From positions 7,524 through 71,523 of the forward strand of contig CAWINN010000007.1 in assembly GCA_963837505.1 (NCBI GenBank): a DNA stretch of 64,000 bases. Reading direction: 5' to 3'. Below the pieces are notes generated by a model. The model was given only the letters and a program-made list of their open reading frames with translations, was not told the origin of the DNA and searched no databases. Both the position numbers and the translations under genes were made by a program. Below, one piece after another: positions 29,727-39,449 of the stretch. Numbering within the stretch: the first letter of the stretch is position 1; the number at the start of each line of letters is the position of its first letter. Origin of the DNA: Opimibacter sp963837505 (lineage in GTDB: Bacteria > Bacteroidota > Bacteroidia > Chitinophagales > Saprospiraceae).

Positions 29727-30160
29727 AAATAACAGCTGATGTCCGGGCTACCCGCCCTCTTTCGCCTTCCCGGGCTTCAAAGGGCAAACCGGCAGGATTC
29801 GTGAGCGGTATCTGTGCCTGCGTAGCTTCCTTCAAATATAAGGACATCTTTGATTGTGCAGCTGTACCTGCTGGAGGGTAGCATCTATGTAAAAGCAGTA
29901 TTCATTGTTTCCTTTGTGGGTAGCAAAACATACAAATATGAAATCAAAGAATACTGCTCAGCCAAAATTATTCATTAGTATTGACATGCACAAGGCCAAC
30001 TGGAGTATCCGCCAGACCACAAACCGGCGCTTGTTTTCCCATTGATCAACAACCTGATGATGATAAATTTTTATTTATGAAATAAACAAAAGAAAGGAAA
30101 TACGCATTGCTTTTGGTAGTCTACTAAAGGAACTGCTTTACATAGGAGCCTATGTTATGT
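29727..30160 (-). repeat. attC-like site 3, split by an IS derivative
   Basis: Left part 29727-29882: core AAATAAC, arm 'GGGCTACCCGCC', middle 'TTCAAATATAAGGACATC', return arm 'GGAGGGTAGC'. The right core, after the insertion, is GTTATGT (30154-30160). Removing 29883-30148 would leave a site resembling those at 42450 and 43785. Confidence 0.55.
29883..30148 (+). mobile_element. Internal-deletion derivative of an IS110/IS1111-type element, copy A
   Basis: 266 bp. Ends carry near-perfect subterminal inverted repeats: CTATGTAAAAGCAGT (29885-29899) and ACTGCTTTACATAG (30132-30145). Bases 29938-30045 encode the first 25 residues of an IS110-type transposase ('MKSKNTAQPKLFISIDMHK', then 'ANWSIR'), whose D-x-H-K is the start of the DEDD catalytic domain, fused to 10 unrelated codons and a stop. 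The transposase body is deleted but the roughly 100-bp 3' non-coding segment is retained. Copy B (33004-33269) has the same length and deletion, so the deleted form itself must have moved. Confidence 0.8.
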
Positions 30161-30286
30161 GCGGACTCTTTATGCACAAATCATTTGAATTAGGAAAATC
30201 ATTTTATCACAATTGTCTCACATTTGCAGTCCAATTGAGTATTTTTTGAAGTCTTCTGTAAGATTTTCCTTATAATCACCTTTTTC

Positions 30287-31255
30287 CTAGTGGGCGATTA
30301 CAATTTTCTTAACCGCGCTCATTCTTTCACCATGCACGTTCAAAAAATATATGCCATCATGTAATTTGCTAACGTCAACTTCAAGTTCCGTCAAGGAATT
30401 CCAGTTTATGTGAAAGACCTTATTGCCAACTAAGTTGAATAGAGAAACTTGCAATTTTGTTTCTTTCCTAAAATCCGGATCAATTTGAATAATTACAAAG
30501 TCTCGCACAGGATTGGGGGAAACTGTAATAACTGATTGCGGTATTCTTGGCAGTTCATTTAAGGCTGATAGTAAATCGCAATCGAGGGAATCACCTTCAC
30601 AAAAGTACTGAAAGTCAACAAGCCACCCATTTCTTCCATAATTAATCAATCCATGTGTTTCGTATCCAAAGCCTTCCAAAATTCGACCTATGCCGTAGTA
30701 AAGGTCTCCATAATTGACGAACACTCCTGTTGTATAAAATGCCCTTGTCGCCAGGCCTGAAAAAACAAATGGCCTAATAGAATCAACAACTGGTATTGTG
30801 GGAACCCAGGATTCGTACAAATTTTCTAACACACAATCGTTTAAAGTGTCTCCTTCCTGTAAGGAAAAATCATATAACAAATGTTCTGTAGGCTGGCACA
30901 TAGAAACAGTGTCATAAATTGGAAGTAAGTAAACTTTTCGTGTAATTGTATCTTCTCTCATCAATGCATATAGAAATGTGTTCAAGATTTCCTTTGGGTT
31001 TTGGATAGCAGTTGAACCTGCATTTTTCTTTAAAATGCGTTGATAAATTTTCTTGTAAGAATTGCCTTGGATTAGAGTATCGCCTTGCATTGACAATGCA
31101 AAAGCAACAGTGATATGAACTGGAGGATCTTCAGAAGCCATTTGTGTATAAACCCAATTTCGACCATTCTTTAAAAGCTTAAAATAAGGCTGCGCAAATA
31201 AATTTGAACGGTAAGACAGAAATAAAACGAGCAAAATAAAAAGTGATATTTTCAT
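30287..31255 (-). CDS. Secreted protein with T9SS type A C-terminal sorting domain
   Basis: 322 residues. Signal peptide 'MKISLFILLVLFLSYRSNLF' with cleavage near AQ (22). The last 85 residues form the Por secretion C-terminal domain: 'VSPNPVRDFVIIQID', 'LFNLVGNKVF' and the final 'DGIYFLNVHGE...KKIVI'. The middle (about 25-230) has beta strands of the type 'NWVYTQMASED' and 'FSLQEGDTLND' but no enzyme motif. The protein should cross the outer membrane by T9SS. Its role is unknown. It occupies a cassette-like slot between attC-like sites. Confidence 0.85.
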   Translation of the reverse strand: MKISLFILLVLFLSYRSNLFAQPYFKLLKNGRNWVYTQMASEDPPVHITVAFALSMQGDTLIQGNSYKKIYQRILKKNAGSTAIQNPKEILNTFLYALMREDTITRKVYLLPIYDTVSMCQPTEHLLYDFSLQEGDTLNDCVLENLYESWVPTIPVVDSIRPFVFSGLATRAFYTTGVFVNYGDLYYGIGRILEGFGYETHGLINYGRNGWLVDFQYFCEGDSLDCDLLSALNELPRIPQSVITVSPNPVRDFVIIQIDPDFRKETKLQVSLFNLVGNKVFHINWNSLTELEVDVSKLHDGIYFLNVHGERMSAVKKIVIAH

Positions 31256-31376
31256 AAAAACATGCTTTAGACTAAAACAATTAATGCACTACCTTGAATT
31301 TTACTGATATGATATTTCAATTGCCACATATTGGTGAATCAAATTAATGGATCACAAATCATCAAAAAGAGATCGC

Positions 31377-31500
31377 ACATAACGCCCGGGCTTCACGATG
31401 TGGCGCTCCAGAATTTCATCTTCAAGATAGTGAAATCTGAGTCAAAGGTTAAAGTATTGAGATCAGGGAATTCCGCCATGGCGTGAAGCTAATGTTATCG
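31377..31500 (-). repeat. attC-like site 4
   Basis: 124 bp from ACATAAC (31377-31383) to GTTATCG (31494-31500). Long paired arms: 'GGGCTTCACGATGTGGCG' on the left and 'CGCCATGGCGTGAAGC' on the right, with unpaired bases as in attC hairpins. It directly follows the RelE-type toxin gene (10 bp). Confidence 0.7.
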
Positions 31501-31510
31501 GTTGATATGC

Positions 31511-31780
31511 CTAAAGACTTTTTATCATTGAATTATACTCCTCATGTGACCCTATCCAAAACCACACCATTGTATCATCTTCGAGAATCCCCAATGCACG
31601 GTAGCCCAAACTTATCCTGACAGCATATATTGGGCTAATGCTGTGAATTTGTTTATACTGAAGGCTTGGATGGGATGGATTTTCTAACCAGAGGTGATAG
31701 GCACTACGGGCTTTTGTCTGAATACGGCTAGGCAGGTTTTCTAAACATTTCCTAAATTTAGATGTGGTAACCGATTTCAT
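31511..31780 (-). CDS. RelE/ParE-like toxin
   Basis: 89 residues. 'FRKCLENLPSRIQTKARSAY' (helix 1), 'SPIYAVRISLGYRALGILED' (central strands with the conserved arginines) and 'VWFWIGSHEEYNSM' (C-terminal strand and helix) follow the RelE/ParE fold; 'W-I-G-S-H-x-x-Y' is typical of mRNA-interferase-like members. Its ATG overlaps the stop of the upstream antitoxin by one base (TAATG). Confidence 0.8.
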   Translation of the reverse strand: MKSVTTSKFRKCLENLPSRIQTKARSAYHLWLENPSHPSLQYKQIHSISPIYAVRISLGYRALGILEDDTMVWFWIGSHEEYNSMIKSL

Positions 31781-31977
31781 TACCAGGACTTATCAGAAGT
31801 CTTACCTTCCTTATATTCCTGCAAAGCTTCTTTGGCCAATGAAGCAAGCTGATCTTGACTTTGGAGAATGGTAGCATCCCAGCTAAGTTCATCCTGGATC
31901 AACTTAGCTATTTCAATTTGTTTGCTTTCAGAGAGTTTCTCGATCTGTTGAAAAGCTCTCTTAACTTGTTCTATCAT
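31780..31977 (-). CDS. Antitoxin partner of the RelE-like toxin
   Basis: 65 residues, acidic and helical ('AFQQIEKLSESKQIEIAKLI', 'ASLAKEALQEYKEGKTSDKS'). The terminal 'EALQEYKEGKT' is the usual toxin-wrapping tail of small antitoxins found upstream of RelE/ParE genes. DNA binding may be indirect. It is translationally coupled to the toxin. Confidence 0.75.
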   Translation of the reverse strand: MIEQVKRAFQQIEKLSESKQIEIAKLIQDELSWDATILQSQDQLASLAKEALQEYKEGKTSDKSW

Positions 31978-32051
31978 GGTGCGCTTTTTAAAGGGTACTA
32001 AAATTTTCTCTCACAAGTCTAAATCATTCGTTCATGCTACTGAAACCCGAC

Positions 32052-32234
32052 CTAAGTTAGTCGATTGGTATTGACTGTTTGGGACTCCAGGAGTTTCTTT
32101 ACTATATCTCTGGCAATCTCAAGAGTCTCTGTGATCGTTCGGCCTTGGGCCACAAGTCCTTGAATTTCATCAGACGTTGCCAGATATATGCCTTCGGGCA
32201 GTTTTTCTATGTGAATTTGAATAGTTCCTTCCAT
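32052..32234 (-). CDS. HicB/DUF1902-like orphan antitoxin
   Basis: 60 residues. 'IHIEKLPEGIYLATSDEIQG' and 'LVAQGRTITETLEIARDIVK' match the partial RNase-H fold of HicB/DUF1902 antitoxins. No HicA toxin (a 60-80 residue dsRBD-like protein) is visible next to it, so it appears to be an orphan. It lies 74 bp upstream of the RelE-type module in the same direction and may share its cassette. Confidence 0.65.
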   Translation of the reverse strand: MEGTIQIHIEKLPEGIYLATSDEIQGLVAQGRTITETLEIARDIVKKLLESQTVNTNRLT

Positions 32235-32392
32235 GATTTCGTCTTAGAACTTGCAAATTAGGGGTTAACACTCAGAGATGCAAGTTAGGCTTTTGACCTG
32301 CGACCTCTTTAGCGAAACTATCTTTAAACGTATTTCAGTTCAATTTTAACAAGCCGGCTGGGAGTATAATATAATGCAACCATGCCCGTAAA

Positions 32393-32872
32393 TTATCGTA
32401 ATACCATCTTCATCGACCCCCATGTGGGATCATTCTCATTTATATCCGCTTCAAACTCAAGATTCAATGCATTCTCCTTCATCAGGCCATTGATTGCTTC
32501 TTCAAATTTAGGATTTGATTCAGTGTAAAAGATCATATCCATTCCTTTGTCTGTCACAAATCTGGCTATGAAATGACATATTCCAACTGATTTTAACTCT
32601 GGATAAAAATAATCCTCGACCGTGCTCATGTCAAGTTGCGCTCTTTGATGTTCATCTAAATTCATCAAATCCACCTTCATTATAATCAAACATGGGCAGA
32701 ATGCTTTAAATGCATACTCTTTGTACGCTCTATTAACCCATGCATTGCCAAATTGGCCGGTTTCTGTCCTTATTTGAAGGATCGCGATAGATTTTCCTGG
32801 GTAAACGGTCCCATCCATTTTAGCCTGCTCAAAATCAGCAAGCGTGGGTTTTTTCTTAAATAATCCAAACAT
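32393..32872 (-). CDS. Hypothetical protein, DUF695-like
   Basis: 159 residues. 'MFGLFKKKPTLADFEQAK' at the N-terminus, then mixed alpha/beta with 'DMIFYTESNPKFEEAINGL' and the ending 'ENDPTWGSMKMVL'. The last segment recalls DUF695/RraB-like regulatory proteins ('D-P-x-W'), but I am not certain. No signal peptide. It occupies its own slot in the array. Confidence 0.55.
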   Translation of the reverse strand: MFGLFKKKPTLADFEQAKMDGTVYPGKSIAILQIRTETGQFGNAWVNRAYKEYAFKAFCPCLIIMKVDLMNLDEHQRAQLDMSTVEDYFYPELKSVGICHFIARFVTDKGMDMIFYTESNPKFEEAINGLMKENALNLEFEADINENDPTWGSMKMVLR

Positions 32873-32888
32873 GATTTAACTATTTTTT

Positions 32889-33281
32889 CGATAACGTCCG
32901 GGCTACCTGCCGGCTGGGCTCGTGAGCGATATCTGTTCCTGTGCGGTGGCTTTCAAATATAAGGATATCATTTCTTTTGCAGTTATCCCAGCTGGCAGGT
33001 AGCATCTATGTAAAAGCAGTATTCAGTGTTTCCTTTGTGGGTAGCAAAACATACAAATATGAAATCAAAGAATACTGCTCAGCCAAAATTATTCATTGGT
33101 ATTGACATGCACAAGGCCAACTGGAGTATCCGCCTGGCCGCACACCGGCGCTTGTTTTCCCATTGATCAACAACCTGATGATGATAAATTTTTAATTATG
33201 AAATAAACAAAAGAAAGGAAATACGCATTACTTTTGGTAGTCTACTGAAGGAACTGCTTTACATAGGAGCCTATGTTATCG
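32889..33281 (-). repeat. attC-like site 5, split by an IS derivative
   Basis: Left core CGATAAC (32889-32895), arms 'GGGCTACCTGCCGGCTGGG' and 'CCCAGCTGGCAGGTAGC', the shared middle 'TTCAAATATAAGGATATCA', and right core GTTATCG (33275-33281). The 266-bp IS derivative occupies 33004-33269, the same place as in site 3. Confidence 0.65.
33004..33269 (+). mobile_element. Internal-deletion derivative of an IS110/IS1111-type element, copy B
   Basis: 266 bp, nearly identical to copy A, including the inverted ends and the truncated transposase start (here with the canonical 'FIGIDMHKANWSIRLA'). The junction that replaces the transposase body joins 'CGCCTGG' to the 3' segment 'CACCGGCGCTTGTTTTCCC', which is also present in the longer remnant at 40453-41134. 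Confidence 0.8.
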
Positions 33282-33311
33282 GACGTTTTTTTTCGTGCGC
33301 ATTCTTTGACA

Positions 33312-33843
33312 TTAATCTAAAAGTAGATAGGTTATGCTAAATCCAAAAACGCTATTTCGTATGTCCACACTCGAATATGTGTCTTTTATTTCCTTAGGGT
33401 TTATATTTGCTAGCCCCAATCCATAAGATAATGCTGCTTTAAATTTGGAAAAACTGTATCCTCCTTCAAAAACGAATCCGTAATCAATTGGACTAAAGTG
33501 ATCATTTGAATCCTCGCCAAGCATAAGGTCCGAATCCGTACCATTATCCTCATGTTTGCCGATAACCAAATATGCTTCTTGTTCCCCAAGATTTTTAAAG
33601 GGAACAAAACCTCGAAATTCCAACACATATTCTTTGGATAAAAATTTTCGTGTAGAAGCGGAAATCTGGATTTTACCGGAAGGTGAAGTGCTTTCCATCC
33701 GGGAAGCAACATTCACAGTATCTCCCCATACATCATAAACGTACTTTTTGGCTCCAACGATACCCGCTACAACAGGACCTGAATTAATTCCTATTCGTAT
33801 ATGAACGCTTGTTTCCAAAGGCTCGCCAAAATGGATGTCTTGT
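33312..33843 (-). pseudogene. Chimeric remnant: adenylate cyclase fragment fused to an outer-membrane barrel end
   Basis: The first part ('IRIGINSGPVVAGIVGAKKY' and 'DVWGDTVNVASRMES') is the second half of a class III cyclase catalytic domain, with the adenylate-type D and the N/R transition-state residues. Both metal-binding aspartates and everything upstream are missing: an in-frame stop lies at about 33843 and the neighbouring gene begins at 33870. After about residue 90 the frame continues into 'YGFVFEGGYSFSKFKAALSY' and a terminal 'GFSITYLLLD', which looks like the last strands of a porin/PorT-type beta-barrel. The two parts do not belong together in any family I know, so it is probably a deletion fusion and inactive. 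Confidence 0.6.
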
Positions 33844-33869
33844 ACTCATTCATTCGCTCGCATAGAATT

Positions 33870-36800
33870 TTATTCTTTATTTGAAAGTGAATTTGAAGTG
33901 GATGTTATCCGGCTTTGCAATTCTTTCAACATGGATTCGAGGTCATCCATCCTTTCTGACTGTGCGCTCAGCTTTTCATTTTCTGCCTGCAATGCTTCAA
34001 TTTGCACCTGCATGTTTTCTATTTGCTCCTGCTGTTCTTTTACCGCATTAATCAACATATAGGTCATGGCTGAATTATCTACATCGTAGTATTCAACATC
34101 ATTCTTTTCAAAGCTGCCCACCATGTAAGGTGCTATTTCTTTCAACTCTTGTGCGATAACGCCCACGTATTCAGGCTCCGTGTTATAGCCTGAGGCATCA
34201 TTGTAATGATAGGTTACAGGTTTTATCTGCATGATAGTATTGAGACCATCATGGTATGGTTTGATTTCCTGCTTCATTCTCCGGTCAGAAAGGGCACTCC
34301 AGCTACCACCACCTGGCTTGGCGGCATTACCGTTCACTTCCAGGGCGTTCGGGCTGTTGCTGGCAATCACTGTACCCATGCCCACTTTGCCCATCATGAT
34401 GACCTCATTGGCAACCTGTGACACATCGCCAATATAGATGGCGTCACTGGAGTGGCCGCTGCCGCCTACATCTATCTGTACATAATTCGCTGGCGCATTG
34501 GCAATTAATTGTATGGCCTGCTGATTATCTGAGCCTATTTTATTGAGAGTACCATACACATTCAGCGCACCGCTAAAGCTGCCATTACCGGAGTTATCTA
34601 TTTGGAGACCTTCATTACCTCCATCACCGGATAAGTAATGGCTACCCAATTGAATATTCTGTGTAGCCGTATGGTTGCCAAGATTATCGGTCTGGGCTGC
34701 GGCCCAACCGGCATTGCCGCTAGCATCGCTGGTAAGCACATAGCCGTTGGCTTGTGTACCATCATTTACGCGCAGTGTACCGTTAACTGCCAGTATATTG
34801 CTATCAAACTCGCCATAAATCAAGGCATGTGCCGAATCGGCATTGCTGTTTTCAATATAAAGCTTGTTAGCGCCTGTTTCATTATAACCGGCATTACTAC
34901 CTAAAAACACATTACCTGAGCCTGCAGCATTAAAGCCGGCCTTATATCCTAAAGCTGTATTGCTGCCACCAGTAGTGTTATGATACAGCGCATGAAAACC
35001 ACTGGCCGAGTTGTAATTTCCTGTGGTGTTACTATAAAGCGCAGCCCTGCCTATAGCAACATTATCGTAACCACTGGTGTTGTAGGTAAACGTATTATAG
35101 CCAAATGCTGCGTTATTGACTCCACTCCCGTTTGCCGTACCTGCAGCGTAGCCATAAAAGGCATTTCCCTTAAAGTCGTCAAAATCAATCCGGCCTGCGT
35201 TTTGGTTATTAACCTTAAAATTCAAAGCAACGCCATCGGTAGTGCCAATAAAACTGCTCCCCGGAATACCACTATTACCGGTAAGACTCCACGCCTCTGC
35301 ACTTACTACAGCAGCAGGGTCTTCCCACCTACTATTCCCACTGGCATCACTAGTCAGCACATAACCGTTGGCTTGAGTGCCGTCATTCACCCGCAGCGTT
35401 CCGTTTATGGCAAGCAGGTTATTGTCAAACTCACCATAAATAAGTGCATTGGCCGAGTCGGCATTTGTATTTTCAATATACAGCTTATTAGAACCGGTTT
35501 CTTCGTGACCGGCCTTGTAACCAAGGAAGACATTTGCATCTCCGGCAACATTATATCCTGCTTCGTATCCAATCAGCACATTTTCGTTAAAACTGCGTGC
35601 AGGAGAATTTCCTGCTGAATAAATACCCAAAATGATATTTTTTTGTCCTGTTGTCTGGTATGAACCGGCATGTTGCCCCAGATAAATGTTATTCTTACCG
35701 GAAGAATTATTGTAACCTGTAAAGTCTCCGATCGCAAGGTTTGCGGATCCGCTTGAGTTGTTCCTCAGGGCACTTGTACCAATAGCAATGTTATAATTGT
35801 CGCTGAGGTCATCCGCTGATCCTGCATTCTCACCTATAAAAACACTGTTTCCTGTATTGGCAGGTTCAAGACGCGATTGCTTCATGATCCATTTCTCTGT
35901 TCCGGCAAGATCAAACCTGATTATATCCTCATCTGTACTTTCCTCTACCTGAATTTTGGTGTCGTTGTCGGCATCAGCAAGAATAGTGGCTGTTTCAGGT
36001 GCTGTCCAACTGGCATTACCATCCGCATCGCTGGTAAGCACATAACCATTTCCCTGCGTGCCGTCCTCATATTTCATCTTACCTACTACATGCAGCGTAG
36101 TATCAGGAGTGGTTGTACCAAAGCCACTGTTGCCGTTCTTTAGGATGGTAAAGGCATTGCTCCTGTTCGCATCAGAAGAACCATTGCCCACGGAGAACAC
36201 CCGGTCAGAAACATTCCATGAATTGGTTGAGTTGGGAACATAGGTTTCGTTGAAGGAACCGACAGCCGTTTCCCGATAGGAAAGGCTTCTCAAACCGGAA
36301 CCCAGGGCTGAACTTTTATTTCCCGAAGCAATCGACTCACTGCCAATGACAACAGCATATTCTGCAGTTGCACCTACATCATACCCAATGGCAGCGGTAT
36401 TCGTTGCCGAGGCAATGGGATTATTACCGGCTGCAAAGGCATTAGCACCGGTCGCAATAGCACCCAAACCCAATGCAACACTGCTGCCACCTGAAGCAGT
36501 ATTATTTATCCCGTTTGTAAAGGAAGCCGTGCCTGATGAGGTATTTGCACGTCCCATGGCCACCGCATGATTACCACTGGCAATATTTCCTGAACCGATA
36601 GCGAAGCTGTAATCTCCCGAAGCTTCTGCGGCCGGACCGATCTCTGGAGTCATAAAGAAGAGATTGAATACCGGTTCCGTTGGGGTTGATAGCCCAGATG
36701 CTGTCGGCAGCGGAGACCATACTCGCCAATGCCAGCCAGGAAGTGCCATTGTAGTAGTAAAACGAATTGCGACTGCTGTCGAAGACCATCAGTCCTTTGG

Positions 36801-36984
36801 CGGGTGAGGTTATATTTACTACGGAGGAGCTATCCATCCGTGGTATAAGCAATCCCTTTGTACTGCTTTTAATATCCAGCATGGCAGATGCATCGGGGCT
36901 GCTGTTCGTGGTACTGATGCTTACCTGGGCATAGCTGCTTAAGAAGTACAAAAAAAGAAAGGTGGCAAGGATTACTTTTTTCAT
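33870..36984 (-). pseudogene. Frameshifted fibre-like protein with S74 chaperone domain
   Basis: Two overlapping frames make one protein of about 1037 residues. The 5' part (36984 to about 36655) has a signal peptide ('MKKVILATFLFLYFLSSYAQ') and 'DASAMLDIKSSTKGLLIPRM', a standard Bacteroidota fibre start. The 3' part has YadA-head-like repeats ('ASGNHAVAMGRANTSSG', 'NNTASGGSSVALG'), two longer repeats of 'LRVNDGTQANGYVLTSDASG', and a C-terminal peptidase S74 domain ('SDRRMKQEIKPYHDGLNTI', 'YVGVIAQELKEIAP') with a coiled coil. S74 domains self-cleave after trimer assembly. One extra base in the run TCTCTTCTTT near 36650 explains the frame change. It lies 20 bp downstream of an HTH gene. Confidence 0.75.
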
Positions 36985-37004
36985 GTGTTTGGGTTTAGAA
37001 TTAT

Positions 37005-37442
37005 TTAGTATGCTTTTATGAATTCATCAAGACTTTGTGTGGCATCCAGCGTAAGTTTTTTCTTTAGCCTGTGCCGGGCCATGTTTACCGATTTAATGCT
37101 GATGTGTTTTAGGGTTGCGATATCCGCATGGCTGAAATTCATGCGGATAAAACAGCAGAGTTCGAGATCATTAGCAGTAAGCCTGGGTATTTTTCGCTCT
37201 ATTCTTTGCAAAAAACCGGCGTTTGCATCCTGTACTTTTCCCTGTAATAATTCCTCATCTCGCTGCGGATTAAGGGAAACTAAAATTTCTGTTTCCAGCC
37301 GGCTGATGAGTTGGTTTCTGTGTGCCCCTCTGCTCTTTCTGATCTCGTGCAGGGAGCTGAGAATTTTTTGGGACCAATGCTGTTTGGCTTTGATATCGGC
37401 GGCTATACTTACAATGTCCTTTTGAGTACTTTTTATTTCCAT
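37005..37442 (-). CDS. LuxR-type HTH regulator, short
   Basis: 145 residues: an N-terminal helical part and a C-terminal HTH ('LTANDLELCCFIRMNFSHAD', 'IATLKHISIKSVNMARHRLK', 'KKL'). The HTH is closely similar to that of the TPR regulator encoded 238 bp upstream ('LSKTEIKMCSYIRLNLS'), so this looks like a version without the TPR/membrane sensor. Directly upstream of the fibre gene (20 bp), which it may control. Confidence 0.7.
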   Translation of the reverse strand: MEIKSTQKDIVSIAADIKAKQHWSQKILSSLHEIRKSRGAHRNQLISRLETEILVSLNPQRDEELLQGKVQDANAGFLQRIERKIPRLTANDLELCCFIRMNFSHADIATLKHISIKSVNMARHRLKKKLTLDATQSLDEFIKAY

Positions 37443-37679
37443 TGCCGTTTGATTTTACTATTCGGCGATTTTTTAAAAGTAGTATCATCACGGCGCGGAA
37501 TCCAAATAAAACGATGAATAATTTGTCTGAAAAATCATAGACAAAACTTCCATTTTATTATATAAGTAGCTGATATACAGGAACACAGAAAAGAACAAAT
37601 GTTCAGTGTTATAGAGATAGGTCTACAGTAAATTGTAGTGTATTGGAGTTGACCCGGGACAATCCAGGAAGAGGAAAAT

Positions 37680-39404
37680 CTATAAATTTTGGAGGAAACT
37701 ATCCATATCCTCTCCGGTACGAACGGCTAATTTTTTCTTTAAGCGGTACCTGTTGGTACGCACCGACTCGGGATCTATATTTTGCAATTGTGCGATCTGG
37801 GCAATGCTGAGGTTAAGACGTATATAGCTGCACATCTTTATCTCAGTTTTGGAAAGATTGGTGAACTGCTTTTTCAGCCTGTCGTAAAACTCATTGTTCA
37901 GGGTATCCATATTCTGTTGAAGCAATTCCAGTTCTTCATCAATAAAAACCCGGGCATGTATTTCATCCTTCATTCGTTTAATTTCCCTGTTGCGCTGGTT
38001 GCCTCTCGTCGATTCAATCTTTCCTATCTTTTCTATCATTTCCTTAGCCCATTCCTGATTTTGAGACAGGTTGAGTGCCAGGTCGGCCATGTCTTTTTTC
38101 TTGAATTCAAGTTCCATATCCAGCAGCTTTTTTTCCTGCTCCTGTATTTTGGCATGTTCTTCGGCACGCAGCTTTTGCTCTTCAAGTAGCTTAGCTTTAT
38201 TTAATTGCAAACTGCTTCGCTGGCGATAATATACAGACAGGCTTGCCAACATCATAAGCACTGCAAAAGAGATCAGCAAAACTATCCACAGGCGAAACCG
38301 CGATTGCCTTGTCTCCTCCTCCCGCTCCGTTGTTTCATGAGCGATGGTTTCGTCGAAACGCTCTGATTGGAGCAAGGCTAACTGGTTGTTGGTTTCTTTA
38401 ATTAATTCTTCACTGCTATCGCGAATACTGTCGGACAGTGTCGAAGCTCTCTTTTCGTAAGCATAAGCTTCTCTATAATTGTTTTTCTTTATAAAATACT
38501 TCGCAAAAACCTGGTATAAATAAAATTCATTAGTGGCTTTGTCTTTGTAAGACATGGTGTCGATTGCACCCGCCATTTGGCCCAGCAATAATTTTGCCCG
38601 GTCATCATTATTAAGTTCAAGCTCTGCATTTGCAAGTGATATTCCGGCATTAACCAATCTGAAAGGATCATCGGCATGTTTATATCCATTAAAATTTTTT
38701 TCATAAATGTCCAGAGCCTTTTTAAACTCGTGCCTGTCTTCATAAATGGTAGCCATATTATCCAGCACACTACCCCGGAAAACATTCCAGTCTTCACCGT
38801 CCTTAAAATAATCGGCCATTAAAATGCTATCGGCTATTTTAAAGTAATTCATGGCCGTATCTGGTTTTCCGTACTGGTATAAATAAATCCCCAGGTTATT
38901 TATAGAAGAGACAAAAGGCTTTGGAGTGGAAGAATCGCCGGCGTTAACCATGCCCAACCGCAGTACATACAACCCCGAATCCCGTTCGCCAATTATTTGA
39001 TACAAATTGGCCAACTTACCATATACATTGATTTTCGCGCCTATATGGTTTTTGCCTGTATGGCTGGAGTTTAAATATTCCCATGCGTTTCTTATAGCCT
39101 CGCGATATCCTCCTTTTTTCATTAGGTTATCGGTGAAAAATAAAAGGCTCTCTGCTTTTATTTGAGATGAATCGGGTATTAAATTCATCACCGTAACTGC
39201 CTCATTGTAAATTGAAGTAAAACTTTTCCGGTCTATATCGTCGGGCAATTGGGAAGCGGCATCAATAAGCTCCTGAAGCTTGTTTTCATAGCTATGAATT
39301 GATTTTTCTTCTTTAGTATGCCGCTGATTTCCGGCACAATAAGACAAAAGAAAGCTTACTGAAAGCAATGCAAAAAAGTAGTATTTTTTAGTTGAACACG
39401 GCAT
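37680..39404 (-). CDS. TPR-containing membrane regulator with C-terminal HTH
   Basis: 574 residues. The start 'MPCSTKKYYFFALLSVSFLL' followed by 'SYCAG' looks like a lipoprotein signal. TPR-like helices follow (about 40-340), then one membrane helix ('LWIVLLISFAVLMMLASLSV', about 375-395), a coiled coil, and a LuxR-type HTH at the end ('IAQIAQLQNIDPESVRTNRY'). This layout, a periplasmic TPR sensor joined to a cytoplasmic HTH, is common in Bacteroidota. It probably regulates the fibre gene downstream; this is inference from position and from the related HTH at 37005. Confidence 0.8.
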   Translation of the reverse strand: MPCSTKKYYFFALLSVSFLLSYCAGNQRHTKEEKSIHSYENKLQELIDAASQLPDDIDRKSFTSIYNEAVTVMNLIPDSSQIKAESLLFFTDNLMKKGGYREAIRNAWEYLNSSHTGKNHIGAKINVYGKLANLYQIIGERDSGLYVLRLGMVNAGDSSTPKPFVSSINNLGIYLYQYGKPDTAMNYFKIADSILMADYFKDGEDWNVFRGSVLDNMATIYEDRHEFKKALDIYEKNFNGYKHADDPFRLVNAGISLANAELELNNDDRAKLLLGQMAGAIDTMSYKDKATNEFYLYQVFAKYFIKKNNYREAYAYEKRASTLSDSIRDSSEELIKETNNQLALLQSERFDETIAHETTEREEETRQSRFRLWIVLLISFAVLMMLASLSVYYRQRSSLQLNKAKLLEEQKLRAEEHAKIQEQEKKLLDMELEFKKKDMADLALNLSQNQEWAKEMIEKIGKIESTRGNQRNREIKRMKDEIHARVFIDEELELLQQNMDTLNNEFYDRLKKQFTNLSKTEIKMCSYIRLNLSIAQIAQLQNIDPESVRTNRYRLKKKLAVRTGEDMDSFLQNL

Positions 39405-39449
39405 TGTTTACTTTCTATTTTGCTTTGACATAGGTATTGAAAACGAAAA

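Noticed and set aside
34980..36143. Plus-strand open frames opposite the S74 fibre gene
   Set aside because: Composition and repeats mirror the minus-strand fibre sequence; no start context or family features.
37018..38189. Plus-strand frames opposite the two HTH regulators (37018-37425, 37782-38189)
   Set aside because: They lie wholly inside well-recognised minus-strand genes and show no domain features.
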